Shown here: positions 1 through 5,578 of the stretch, one piece after another
How positions within the stretch are numbered: the first letter of the stretch is position 1
Layout of the letters: each line of letters starts with the position of its first letter
Assembly (NCBI GenBank): GCA_030602935.1
Contig: JAUVYU010000018.1
Span: 1 to 8,891 of the forward strand
From: Candidatus Bathyarchaeota archaeon
GTDB taxonomy: Archaea > Thermoproteota > Bathyarchaeia > TCS64
Reading direction: 5' to 3'
DNA length: 8,891 nucleotides
The notes under the pieces: generated by a model
What the model saw: the letters and a program-made list of their open reading frames with translations, nothing else
The model's database searches: none
What the model was told of the DNA's origin: nothing
Translations under genes and position numbers: made by a program

Positions 1-996
1 GTAGTAGACCAATCCGCCTGTAGGCCGTCCTGTCGTGGCGTTGAAAGTGCCGAACAGGTTCAGAAGTGTGTTCGCGTTGTCGGCGTTCCACTGTGACCAT
101 ACCAGTTGGCTCACCATCTGCAGGAAGCCGAAGAGGGTGTAGGTCAGTATTACGGGGATGTTCGAGACGTAGAGGAGCTTGATGGGCATCTTCCCCCTGA
201 ATCCCCTGAAGGAGGAGTGGGATACTGGTAGCTCCACCCTCATCCCCTCCACGTAGACCACGAACGCGAAGACCGCTACCGTGGTCAGAAGTCCGATCAT
301 GTCAGGGTATCCAGGCCTGTAGAACCAGTTGAGCACGGGGTCGCCCCTCATGATCCCCTGCGCGAACGCCCAGATGGCTCCTATCATCCTACCGTCGGCT
401 GCTGGGTAGAGGTTGAAGGAGCTTATCCAGATCGTTTTGGTTATCCCAGCGACGATGAACAGGCTTATCCCGCTGCCTATCCCCCAGCCCTTCTGCACCA
501 TCTCGTCGAGCATCATGAGGACGAATCCCGCTAGGAAGAGCTGAGCGAAGATTATCGCCGAGGTGCTCAATGTGAGCCGTCCGTACTGACCTGTGAAGAT
601 GTAGGACAACGACTGGAAGGCTATCATTAGGAAGGAGAATATCTTGCTCACCGTCGTGAAGAGGGCCCTGTCCTCCGGATTCGTGTTATCAAAACCTATG
701 AGGTCTGAGCCCGCGAGGAGCTGAATGATCAGGCCCGCCGTGACTATGGGGCCTATCCCGAGCTCCAGCAGCGTCCCAGCCGTCGAGGCGAATATAACCC
801 TGTAGGCTGCCATTTGTTGAGCTTGAGACGGATCGATGTTGACGCCGTACAGGGGAGTCTCCGCCATGATGAGGTAGCAGATAAGGGCGATGCCGGTCCA
901 CATGAGCTTCCGGTTGAAGCTGACCTTACGCTCAGGAGTCTTAACCTCTGGAACGAAGGGAGCTATCGGCCTGAAGAACTCGAGGAACCGACCCAT
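1..996 (-). CDS. secY: Preprotein translocase subunit SecY (Sec61 alpha), 3' end cut by window
   Basis: SecY forms the protein-conducting channel of the cytoplasmic membrane and docks on the ribosome exit site. The window holds 332 codons from the start; archaeal SecY is usually about 450-490 residues, so the last helices lie beyond position 1. Visible landmarks are the N-terminal amphipathic stretch (MGRFLEFFRPIAPFVPEV), TM1 near residues 32-45, the plug/TM2 region with LELGIGPIVTAGLIIQLL at 77-94, the KGWGIGSGISLF motif at 169-180, and the cytoplasmic ribosome-facing loop with YVEGMRVELPVS and the following YVSNIPVILT at 248-285. The ATG at 996 is chosen because the protein then begins like other archaeal SecY proteins and GTGATC lies 4 nt upstream. 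An in-frame GTG at 1005 that overlaps the uL15 stop is possible. The gene follows uL15 after a 5-nt gap, the normal end of an archaeal spc operon. Confidence 0.97.
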   Translation of the reverse strand, partial: MGRFLEFFRPIAPFVPEVKTPERKVSFNRKLMWTGIALICYLIMAETPLYGVNIDPSQAQQMAAYRVIFASTAGTLLELGIGPIVTAGLIIQLLAGSDLIGFDNTNPEDRALFTTVSKIFSFLMIAFQSLSYIFTGQYGRLTLSTSAIIFAQLFLAGFVLMMLDEMVQKGWGIGSGISLFIVAGITKTIWISSFNLYPAADGRMIGAIWAFAQGIMRGDPVLNWFYRPGYPDMIGLLTTVAVFAFVVYVEGMRVELPVSHSSFRGFRGKMPIKLLYVSNIPVILTYTLFGFLQMVSQLVWSQWNADNANTLLNLFGTFNATTGRPTGGLVYY

Positions 997-1001
997 CCCG
1001 A

Positions 1002-1436
1002 TCACTCAATCTCTACGATATGTCCCCCGGCAGCCTCGATCTTCTCAAGGGCTCTGGAGGAATACTCAGGAATCTTGATGGCCAAGGGGACGCGTATCTT
1101 TCCCCTTCCAAGGAGCTTCTCATAGCCCAGCTCCTCGAGGTCGAGGTCCAGTGCATCCGCCCCACCGACCTCCATGTCCAGTTTGTTTCGGGCTAGGTTC
1201 TCCAGGTCGCCTATGTTGATTGTGACAGCCCTGGGCTCAAGTGATGACGGTGGCTTGAAACCTATACTCTTGTACCTGTCGGGCTCGTACTTCACGGTGC
1301 GGATCCAGAAGTGCTTCCGTCCGCCCGCTTTGCCCTTCCCGCCTCTCATCCCGCCCTTGCGGTGCTGGCCTACCTGTCCCCATCCGCAGTACCTTGAACC
1401 ACGCTGTTTACGCGACTTCCTCAGTTTGTGGGGCAT
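1002..1436 (-). CDS. rpl15: 50S ribosomal protein uL15 (L15, eukaryotic L27a type)
   Basis: uL15 is a 23S rRNA-binding protein of the large subunit. The 144-residue length fits the archaeal family. The N-terminal 60 residues form the typical basic glycine-rich extension that threads through rRNA, with QHRKGGMRGGKGKAGGRKH at residues 24-42. The C-terminal half is the globular L15/L18e-like domain, ending in AAGGHIVEIE. The ATG at 1436 begins MPHKLRKSRKQRGSR, as in relatives. Unlike the other ribosomal genes in this window it is not coupled to a ribosomal gene upstream. It lies 176 nt beyond the kinase stop, has no clear Shine-Dalgarno site, and has a TATA-like element about 40 nt upstream, so it probably starts its own short-leader transcript with secY. 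Confidence 0.97.
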   Translation of the reverse strand: MPHKLRKSRKQRGSRYCGWGQVGQHRKGGMRGGKGKAGGRKHFWIRTVKYEPDRYKSIGFKPPSSLEPRAVTINIGDLENLARNKLDMEVGGADALDLDLEELGYEKLLGRGKIRVPLAIKIPEYSSRALEKIEAAGGHIVEIE

Positions 1437-1470
1437 TTCGTTTACCGTCCGTATTGAAGGAACATGAACT

Positions 1471-1484
1471 CCATAAAAACCTAG
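1471..1484 (-). promoter_or_regulatory. Candidate promoter of uL15-secY
   Basis: On the minus strand this reads CTAGGTTTTTATGG. The T-rich TTTTTATGG core resembles an archaeal TATA box. Its centre, near 1475, would place a transcription start near 1450, about 13 nt before the uL15 ATG at 1436, which suits a short-leader archaeal mRNA. An 11-mer with a single mismatch occurs upstream of the kinase at 2737-2747. This is inference from sequence and spacing. The same T-run could instead end the kinase transcript (see the inverted repeat at 1477-1501). Confidence 0.4.
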
Positions 1485-1501
1485 TGATATTTCTCAGGTT
1501 T
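1477..1501 (-). repeat. Inverted repeat AAACCT-N13-AGGTTT upstream of uL15
   Basis: Perfect 6-bp arms at 1477-1482 and 1496-1501 surround a 13-nt spacer. On the minus strand the downstream arm runs into TTTTTAT, so the element could be a weak hairpin terminator for the kinase, an operator beside the uL15 TATA box, or chance in AT-rich DNA. It ends about 40 nt before the uL15 start. Confidence 0.3.
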
Positions 1502-1590
1502 CTATCTATTCGGACCTTCTCCCTCTATCACTGCAAGCCTAAAGATAAGGATTTTCATTAAACTAAGATAATCGCTATTTTGGGATAATA

Positions 1591-1606
1591 AGAGGAAACA
1601 ACCTCT
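1591..1606 (-). terminator. Weak hairpin after the kinase gene
   Basis: Just past the kinase stop on the minus strand, AGAGG-TTGTTT-CCTCT can form a 5-bp stem with a 6-nt loop, followed by TATTATCCC. The stem is short and the T-tract is interrupted, so termination here is only a possibility. The rest of the 1437-1612 spacer is AT-rich and shows no open reading frame of note. Confidence 0.25.
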
Positions 1607-1612
1607 CTCTCA

Positions 1613-2632
1613 TCATAATTGGGTTTCTAGCGAAGAGGAAACTATCTCGACTGACTGCGCATCGGTCACCAGATCAGCCCTGACATCGGACGGTAAATGT
1701 ATACGGAACGTCGTCCCTATCCCGACCTCGGTCTCCACGCCGATCGTCCCACCATGCTGCTCCACAGTCCTCTTGCTGTAGGCCAGCCCCAGCCCCATGC
1801 CTTTTCCCTTAGTGGTGTTGAAGGCCATGAACAGCTTATCTTGGAAGTCCTCAGGTACACCTGCTCCGGTATCCGATACATCAATAATCAATCCGCTCGA
1901 GGATCCTTTGGCATCTATCTTCAGCACCCCTCCGTCGGGCATCGCCTCGCAAGCGTTCTTGACCAGGTTCCATAGCACCCGGCGCATCTTGTTATAGTCG
2001 ATTCTAAATTGATAGGGGGGCGCCATAATCTGGACCCTTACGTTCTCTGGTATGACGCTGTCGCTGATCACCTGCTCAAGCAGGCGGCTGACCTCCACGT
2101 CGATGAGAGTGAGCGGCTCATCCCTCGTGTGCTCCCGCAGATCGTCGAGTATGTCGACGGAGAAGAGAACCGAGTCGTTTATCATGTTCAGATATTCATC
2201 CGACCTGTGTGGCTCATGCTCCAGGAGGTATGTCAGGTTCCGTATCTTCTGGAGGGGCCCCCTGAGGTCATGGCTCACCATGCTGACGACCTTCCCGAGG
2301 GCAGCCATCCTCTCGGCCTCCAGCAGGTCCCTCGTCCTCTCCTCGACTATGGCCTCGAGGTTCTCAGCGTTCTCATGGATGTAGGAGACGAGGAGAAATA
2401 ACACCATGACGATCTGATAAGAATGCCAGTTGACTCCGTTGTCTGACATATCCCTGACATAGTATTCCAAAAAGAACAGGAAGAGCCCGAGCGCAAACTC
2501 CAGCTTTAGAACAGCTGACAGCCTTTTCAGCCAGGTGTTGTTGGTCGGGTTCTGTTTCCTCCCGAAGATGTATGCGATGTATCCGAGAATGCCGATGATG
2601 ATCAGGTCGAATATGAGGTGTTGAGGGGTCAC
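1613..2632 (-). CDS. Membrane-bound sensor histidine kinase, orphan, inside the ribosomal operon
   Basis: A 339-residue transmembrane histidine kinase. Three hydrophobic segments lie near residues 6-24, 41-59 and 71-86, with very short loops and no obvious extracellular sensor domain. A charged, probably coiled-coil linker (87-113) leads to a HisKA dimerisation domain with the H-box MVSHDLRGPLQKIRN, phospho-acceptor His121. The ATPase domain has the N-box LWNLVKNACEAM (Asn222, Asn226), G1 box DTGAGVP (254-260), F-box around FMAFNTTK and G2 box GKGMGLGL (276-282). All residues expected for activity are present. The GTG start at 2632 is preceded directly by an in-frame TAA and has GAGGTG 7 nt upstream (2640-2645). 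No receiver domain or response regulator is encoded in the window, so the partner is unknown. Its place between uL30 and uL15 is unusual. Ligand and output cannot be read from the sequence. Confidence 0.95.
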   Translation of the reverse strand: MTPQHLIFDLIIIGILGYIAYIFGRKQNPTNNTWLKRLSAVLKLEFALGLFLFFLEYYVRDMSDNGVNWHSYQIVMVLFLLVSYIHENAENLEAIVEERTRDLLEAERMAALGKVVSMVSHDLRGPLQKIRNLTYLLEHEPHRSDEYLNMINDSVLFSVDILDDLREHTRDEPLTLIDVEVSRLLEQVISDSVIPENVRVQIMAPPYQFRIDYNKMRRVLWNLVKNACEAMPDGGVLKIDAKGSSSGLIIDVSDTGAGVPEDFQDKLFMAFNTTKGKGMGLGLAYSKRTVEQHGGTIGVETEVGIGTTFRIHLPSDVRADLVTDAQSVEIVSSSLETQL

Positions 2633-2703
2633 TTAGGTACACCTCTCACTAGGCCTCGGGCACTCTCAATCCAGACACTACGTAGAGGGGCACCTCGGAT
2701 CAT
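2629..2703 (-). CDS. Possible 24-residue leader peptide overlapping the kinase start
   Basis: A short frame starts at ATG 2703 (MIRGAPLRSV...) and ends with a TGA at 2629-2631 that overlaps the kinase GTG as GTGA, the overlap type used for translational coupling. It has no Shine-Dalgarno site, but its ATG lies about 36 nt beyond the promoter-like element at 2735-2747, close to the roughly 40-nt spacing seen for uL15, so leaderless translation is possible. No homology is recognised and its short length makes chance a real alternative. Confidence 0.2.
   Translation of the reverse strand: MIRGAPLRSVWIESARGLVRGVPK
2640..2645 (-). promoter_or_regulatory. Ribosome binding site of the kinase
   Basis: GAGGTG on the minus strand matches the archaeal anti-Shine-Dalgarno sequence and sits 7 nt before the GTG at 2632. 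It decides the kinase start, since the codon just upstream of that GTG is a stop. Its AGAGG (2642-2646) could pair with CCTCT at 2684-2688, and that CCTC could also pair locally with GAGG at 2693-2696. These are short helices and only suggestive of switching. Confidence 0.6.
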
Positions 2704-2734
2704 CGCAGGTTCAACTACTTCAAGGCGTTTTTCT

Positions 2735-2747
2735 AGTAAAACCCTAG
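2735..2747 (-). promoter_or_regulatory. Candidate promoter of the histidine kinase
   Basis: The minus strand reads CTAGGGTTTTACTAG around this site. Its core CTAGGGTTTTA matches CTAGGTTTTTA upstream of uL15 at 10 of 11 positions. If TTTTA acts as the TATA box, transcription would start near 2710-2715, in the place where AT-rich DNA gives way to GC-richer sequence. A second T-rich candidate, CATTTATCTAG, lies just upstream. This is inference without experimental support. Confidence 0.3.
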
Positions 2748-2801
2748 ATAAATGAATTACTCACATTAAATGGCTCATAGAGAACCGGAAGAATCAACAG
2801 A

Positions 2802-2830
2802 TTCCTAGATATTAATGCGATATCTAGAAA
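2802..2830. repeat. Near-perfect palindrome, possible operator
   Basis: The perfect arms CTAGATAT (2805-2812) and ATATCTAG (2820-2827) flank a 7-nt spacer. After one mismatch the pairing continues for two more bases on each side, giving arms of 11 with one mismatch. It lies about 170 nt upstream of the kinase and 70 nt downstream of the uL30 stop. Symmetry with half-sites about 1.5 helical turns apart is typical of dimeric winged-helix or helix-turn-helix operators. A further TATCTAG copy on the minus strand at 2744-2750 falls beside the candidate kinase promoter. Confidence 0.4.
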
Positions 2831-2878
2831 AATAATCCATCTTCCTACGATTATGACCCGATTAATGACGTAAATCGG
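2826..2878 (-). terminator. Likely terminator of the uL14-uL30 part of the operon
   Basis: Some 20 nt after the uL30 stop, the 6-bp inverted repeat CCGATT-N9-AATCGG (2858-2878) is followed on the minus strand by ATTATTTTTCT (2826-2836). Archaeal RNA polymerase stops mainly at T-tracts, so the T-run is the stronger part of the signal. It marks the break between the compact ribosomal transcript and the kinase region. The remainder of the 2633-2897 spacer is covered by the palindrome, promoter candidate and short leader frame. Confidence 0.45.
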
Positions 2879-2897
2879 CTGAAAAGATTAGAACGGG

Positions 2898-3371
2898 TTA
2901 AGCCATGCGCTTGGCGAGCTCGTTTATCGCCTCTCCCCGGTAGCCGAGCTCTCCTCGGTCCCTGTAGGGGCGCTTCACGGTCCTCTTGAACCCCTTTCTG
3001 GGCGGATGGAGCCTGAAGAACGGCTTCACTCCCTCAAGCTTGTTGAACTCGACCTCCCCCTCCAGTATCGCCTTAGCCAGCGAGTCATACGAGTCGTACC
3101 CGAGGTCGTTGAGGGACTCCACCTCGATCGGGTGGTTTCCGACCTTCTTCCCCCTCTTCTCCAGCAGCAAGCTGATGGTCTCCAGTGTGGGCTCCCCCCA
3201 GGTGATGTAGTCCTTGGCGTGCTGAAGCATCCCCCGGTACTCGGGTCTGTCATCGAGCAGTGTGGCTGTGTTGTTCCTGTCCACTCTGAGCATCCTCAGG
3301 GTGTCCTCCTGCCTGTGGGACGCGTTGACGCCTCCCCTGATCCGGATCGCTAGAAGGCACTTTTTCTCCAT
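2898..3371 (-). CDS. rpl30: 50S ribosomal protein uL30 (L30, eukaryotic L7 type)
   Basis: uL30 binds 23S rRNA in the large subunit. At 157 residues it has the archaeal/eukaryotic length, far longer than the roughly 60-residue bacterial protein. The ferredoxin-like core begins LLAIRIRGGVNA (residues 6-17), with the family segments DTLRMLRVDRNN and LHPPRKGFKRTVKRPYRDRGELGYRG in the C-terminal extension. The ATG at 3371 is separated from the uS5 stop by a single base, which points to coupled translation. It is the last gene of the compact cluster; in the normal archaeal order uL15 would follow directly, but here a spacer and a kinase intervene. Confidence 0.97.
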   Translation of the reverse strand: MEKKCLLAIRIRGGVNASHRQEDTLRMLRVDRNNTATLLDDRPEYRGMLQHAKDYITWGEPTLETISLLLEKRGKKVGNHPIEVESLNDLGYDSYDSLAKAILEGEVEFNKLEGVKPFFRLHPPRKGFKRTVKRPYRDRGELGYRGEAINELAKRMA

Positions 3372-3372
3372 C

Positions 3373-4017
3373 TTAGGTCGCCCAGTCCTTAGGGATAATT
3401 ATCTTCATCGTGTTCTTCAGGGCATCGAAGGTCGCGAAGGAGAAGGACGTCGCAGTCTTGGTGGCGCCCTTTGATTTGGAGTAGCAGTCCTTGACGCCCG
3501 CCATGCCGAGAACGAGTCTGGCGGTCTCACCTGCCACGAGCCCTAGGCCTTTCGCTCCCGGGATCAGGGTCACCTCTACGCTTCCGCTCTTCCCGGTGAC
3601 CTTGAAGGGCAGCGTGTGGGGCTCCCCGCATCCGCACTCCCAGCTTCCACAGCCCCTCCGGATGGGGAAGACGTTCATCTTGGCGTCGCGGATCCCCTTC
3701 TCGATGGCGTTCCGGACCCTGGGGGCCTTTCCTGCGCCGAGGCCGATGAGGCCGTCGCTGTTGCCCACCGCCACGATGGCCCTGAACCGGGACCTCTCGC
3801 CGGCGTCCGTCTGCTTCTGCACCAGGTTGATGTCTATGACCTCGTCCCTGAGGTCTGGGATCAGGACGTCGATTATCTCGACCTCCTTGATCCTGTAGCC
3901 CTCCTCGAATATCTCGTATATGGACGAGACCTGTCCCTCGTGGACCATCCTGCCTAGCCTCGTCTTGGGCACCCAGGTGTCCAGTGGGTTCTCCCTCTGC
4001 CTTCTTCTGTTGCTCAT
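3373..4017 (-). CDS. rps5: 30S ribosomal protein uS5 (S5, eukaryotic S2 type)
   Basis: uS5 sits near the mRNA entry channel and contributes to decoding accuracy and mRNA unwinding. The 214-residue protein has the archaeal layout: an N-terminal extension (MSNRRRQRENPLDTWVPKT), the dsRBD-like S5 N-domain at about 55-120 with FRAIVAVGNSDGLIGLGAGKA, then the C-terminal domain with LIPGAKGLGLVAGETARLVLGMAGVKD (about 150-178). Cys123, Cys128, Cys130 and His134 in CGSWECGCGEPH could bind metal, as in many archaeal relatives. The ATG overlaps the uL18 stop as ATGA, a coupled arrangement. Confidence 0.98.
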   Translation of the reverse strand: MSNRRRQRENPLDTWVPKTRLGRMVHEGQVSSIYEIFEEGYRIKEVEIIDVLIPDLRDEVIDINLVQKQTDAGERSRFRAIVAVGNSDGLIGLGAGKAPRVRNAIEKGIRDAKMNVFPIRRGCGSWECGCGEPHTLPFKVTGKSGSVEVTLIPGAKGLGLVAGETARLVLGMAGVKDCYSKSKGATKTATSFSFATFDALKNTMKIIIPKDWAT

Positions 4018-4598
4018 TGAACATTCGCCTCTATCTTCGCCTTGACGCTCTCGAAGTGCTCGGGCAGGTCCTGCGGCCTCAGGCCACGCTTCAGGTAGCC
4101 TGAGAATATGTAGTTGTACTCCTCGAGATCCTTGATGCTCGCGGCGTACTCGGCCAGGACCTTCCCTTCTATCTTGTTAACCTCGGGTAAGATGTCCACG
4201 TCGCAGGGCACATACAGACCGGCGTCCTGTGCGCCCTTGACGGCGGCGAATATCTTCGAGCCCTTGGTCGGCCTCTTGAGGCCTAAGTCAAGGTTTGCCT
4301 CCTCGATCCCTTCCTTGCTAGCCTTCTTACCCGCTATGAGACCCAGCAGGTAGGCCGCGGATGTGCCTTTCTTCCCGCCGAGCCAGCCGTAGCCCTCCAG
4401 CTCCTTGGAGTTTGTCTGGGCGAGGACATAGTCTCCCTCCACCTTGGAGGTCACGAGCTGTATGATGAGATTCTTGTTCGAGGGTCGGACGACGAATCTG
4501 GGCCTCTCCGAGGTCGCCAGAGTCCGCCTCGCCTGGTAGTCGGTCTTGCCCTCCCGTCTCCTGCGGTAGGCGACCCTGTACCTCGGTCCCTTAGCCAA
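4014..4598 (-). CDS. rpl18: 50S ribosomal protein uL18 (L18, eukaryotic L5 type), UUG start
   Basis: uL18 binds 5S rRNA and, with uL5, anchors it in the central protuberance. The 194-residue protein begins MAKGPRYRVAYRRRREGKTD and has the conserved RPRFVVRPSNKNLIIQLV strand region, GKKGTSAAYLLGLIAGKKA (residues 75-93), and the archaeal/eukaryotic C-terminal extension. The start codon is TTG at 4598. It is favoured because a strong AGGAGG (4606-4611) lies 7 nt upstream and the product then starts as in relatives. The start overlaps the end of eL19 by 8 nt. The end overlaps the uS5 start by 4 nt. Confidence 0.97.
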   Translation of the reverse strand: MAKGPRYRVAYRRRREGKTDYQARRTLATSERPRFVVRPSNKNLIIQLVTSKVEGDYVLAQTNSKELEGYGWLGGKKGTSAAYLLGLIAGKKASKEGIEEANLDLGLKRPTKGSKIFAAVKGAQDAGLYVPCDVDILPEVNKIEGKVLAEYAASIKDLEEYNYIFSGYLKRGLRPQDLPEHFESVKAKIEANVQ

Positions 4599-5049
4599 AG
4601 GTACGCCTCCTGAGGTTGTTCTCTGTGACGTACCTGTCCAGATCTGATACGGACCTGAACACGCCTCCCTTGGCCTTCCTGTAGAGGATCCTGTACGTGC
4701 TCACGGTGATGATGCGCCTCTCCTTGAGGGACCTTAGCTTCTTCCTCTGGGCCCTTATCCGGCCCATCCAACGGGTCTTCCTCGAGACCACGGAGAACTT
4801 TGCTCCCTTCCTCGAGCCACGTCCTCGGCGTCTGCCGGCCTTTTTCTTCGCGGCTTGAGCCCTGGCTCTCCCCTTGCTGAGGCCCTTCTCAGGGGCTGCC
4901 TTTATGGCGCCGTCATTGATGAGCTTCTTGATCTCCTGACGAGTGATGGCAGCCTCGACGTTGTCGGCCATCTCGGGGTCGATCCAGACCCTGTTCGCGC
5001 CGACGTTGAGGACCGAGGCCGCTAAACGCCTCTGATTCCTGAGATTCAT
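4591..5049 (-). CDS. rpl19e: 50S ribosomal protein eL19 (L19e)
   Basis: eL19 exists only in archaea and eukaryotes and binds 23S rRNA, with long basic helices. The 152-residue protein opens with the family signature MNLRNQRRLAASVLNVGANRVWIDP. It continues through the Lys/Arg-rich middle (about residues 55-85, RARAQAAKKKAGRRRGRGSRKG) and the segment RKTRWMGRIRAQRKKLRSL, and ends with the helical C-terminal domain (TYRILYRKAKGGVFRSVSDL). The ATG at 5049 overlaps the eL32 stop (ATGA). Its last 8 nt overlap the start of uL18. Confidence 0.98.
   Translation of the reverse strand: MNLRNQRRLAASVLNVGANRVWIDPEMADNVEAAITRQEIKKLINDGAIKAAPEKGLSKGRARAQAAKKKAGRRRGRGSRKGAKFSVVSRKTRWMGRIRAQRKKLRSLKERRIITVSTYRILYRKAKGGVFRSVSDLDRYVTENNLRRRTFG
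4606..4611 (-). promoter_or_regulatory. Strong ribosome binding site of uL18
   Basis: AGGAGG inside the 3' end of eL19, 7 nt before the TTG at 4598. It decides this non-ATG start. Confidence 0.75.
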
Positions 5050-5573
5050 CCTTCATCCGCCTCCTGTTCAACCTGCTTATCCTCGGAGGCCTCTTCTTCC
5101 TCAGGAGCCTCTTCCTTTTCGGGGATCTTTTCCTCGGGAAGCTCCTCTTCCTCAGGCTCCGCCTTTAACTCCTCTGCCCCCCGAGCTTTGCCCACGTTGA
5201 GGATTCTGATTCCCCGCAGCTTGGCCTCCTGTACGATCTTCACCCGCTTCTTGATGCCCACGGAGCCCCCTATCCTGGCGACCTGGGTCTCGGGGTCTAC
5301 AATGGAGAGGTCGCCTACGTTGTAGACGTGTACCTCCTCCTTCCCGGAGGGATGGATGCCCCTCACAGCCCTGGGGGACCTGTATCCTACGTTAACCGAC
5401 TTTGGCCAACCCTTGAGGTTCAGCCTCATGTGGTTGTCGACGCCCTTGGGTTGACGCCAGTGATCCTTGAGGCGTACGTGCCTCCATGACTCCATCTTGA
5501 CGAACTTGGGCCTCTTCTGTGACATCCTCTTCTTGAGGGCCATCAACCGTTTGCGTTCAGCAGCGTCGCTCAT
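5046..5573 (-). CDS. rpl32e: 50S ribosomal protein eL32 (L32e) with long acidic C-terminal tail
   Basis: eL32 is an archaeal/eukaryotic large-subunit protein that binds 23S rRNA. The core spans about residues 20-130, with KFVKMESWRHVRLKDHWRQP, GVDNHMRLNLKGWPKSVNVGYRSPRAVRG and the Rossmann-like end RIGGSVGIKKRVKIVQEAKLRGIRILN. From about residue 134 to 175 the protein becomes a Glu/Pro/Ala tail with about 20 Glu and 2 Asp against 4 Lys, which is not part of the conserved fold. The ATG at 5573 gives 175 residues and is chosen because AAGGAG ends 8 nt upstream. ATG 5579 and GTG 5582 are in frame, overlap the uL6 stop and would add 2-3 residues. The stop overlaps the eL19 start. Confidence 0.95.
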   Translation of the reverse strand: MSDAAERKRLMALKKRMSQKRPKFVKMESWRHVRLKDHWRQPKGVDNHMRLNLKGWPKSVNVGYRSPRAVRGIHPSGKEEVHVYNVGDLSIVDPETQVARIGGSVGIKKRVKIVQEAKLRGIRILNVGKARGAEELKAEPEEEELPEEKIPEKEEAPEEEEASEDKQVEQEADEG

Positions 5574-5578
5574 TGTCA

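Noticed and set aside
997..1005. GTG at 1005 as the SecY start, overlapping the uL15 stop
   Set aside because: It would add three residues not expected in the family and would use up the GTGATC ribosome binding site of the ATG at 996. It is kept only as an alternative.
2373..2642. 89-codon minus-strand frame overlapping the kinase start
   Set aside because: His/Arg/Pro-rich out-of-frame translation of the kinase 5' end with no domain; the kinase frame has all its catalytic motifs.
1437..2897. Transposon or integrated element carrying the kinase
   Set aside because: No transposase, integrase, terminal inverted repeats or clear target-site duplication was found around the kinase. The shared 11-mer is too short and too far inside the spacers to serve as element ends.
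3616..3660. Cys-rich stretch in uS5 as a novel zinc finger
   Set aside because: CGSWECGCGEPH-type Cys/His patterns are common in archaeal uS5, so it is not unusual.
3527..4024. Minus-strand 165-codon frame overlapping uS5
   Set aside because: An alternate-frame shadow with Arg/Gly/His-rich composition; uS5 in the other frame is unmistakable.
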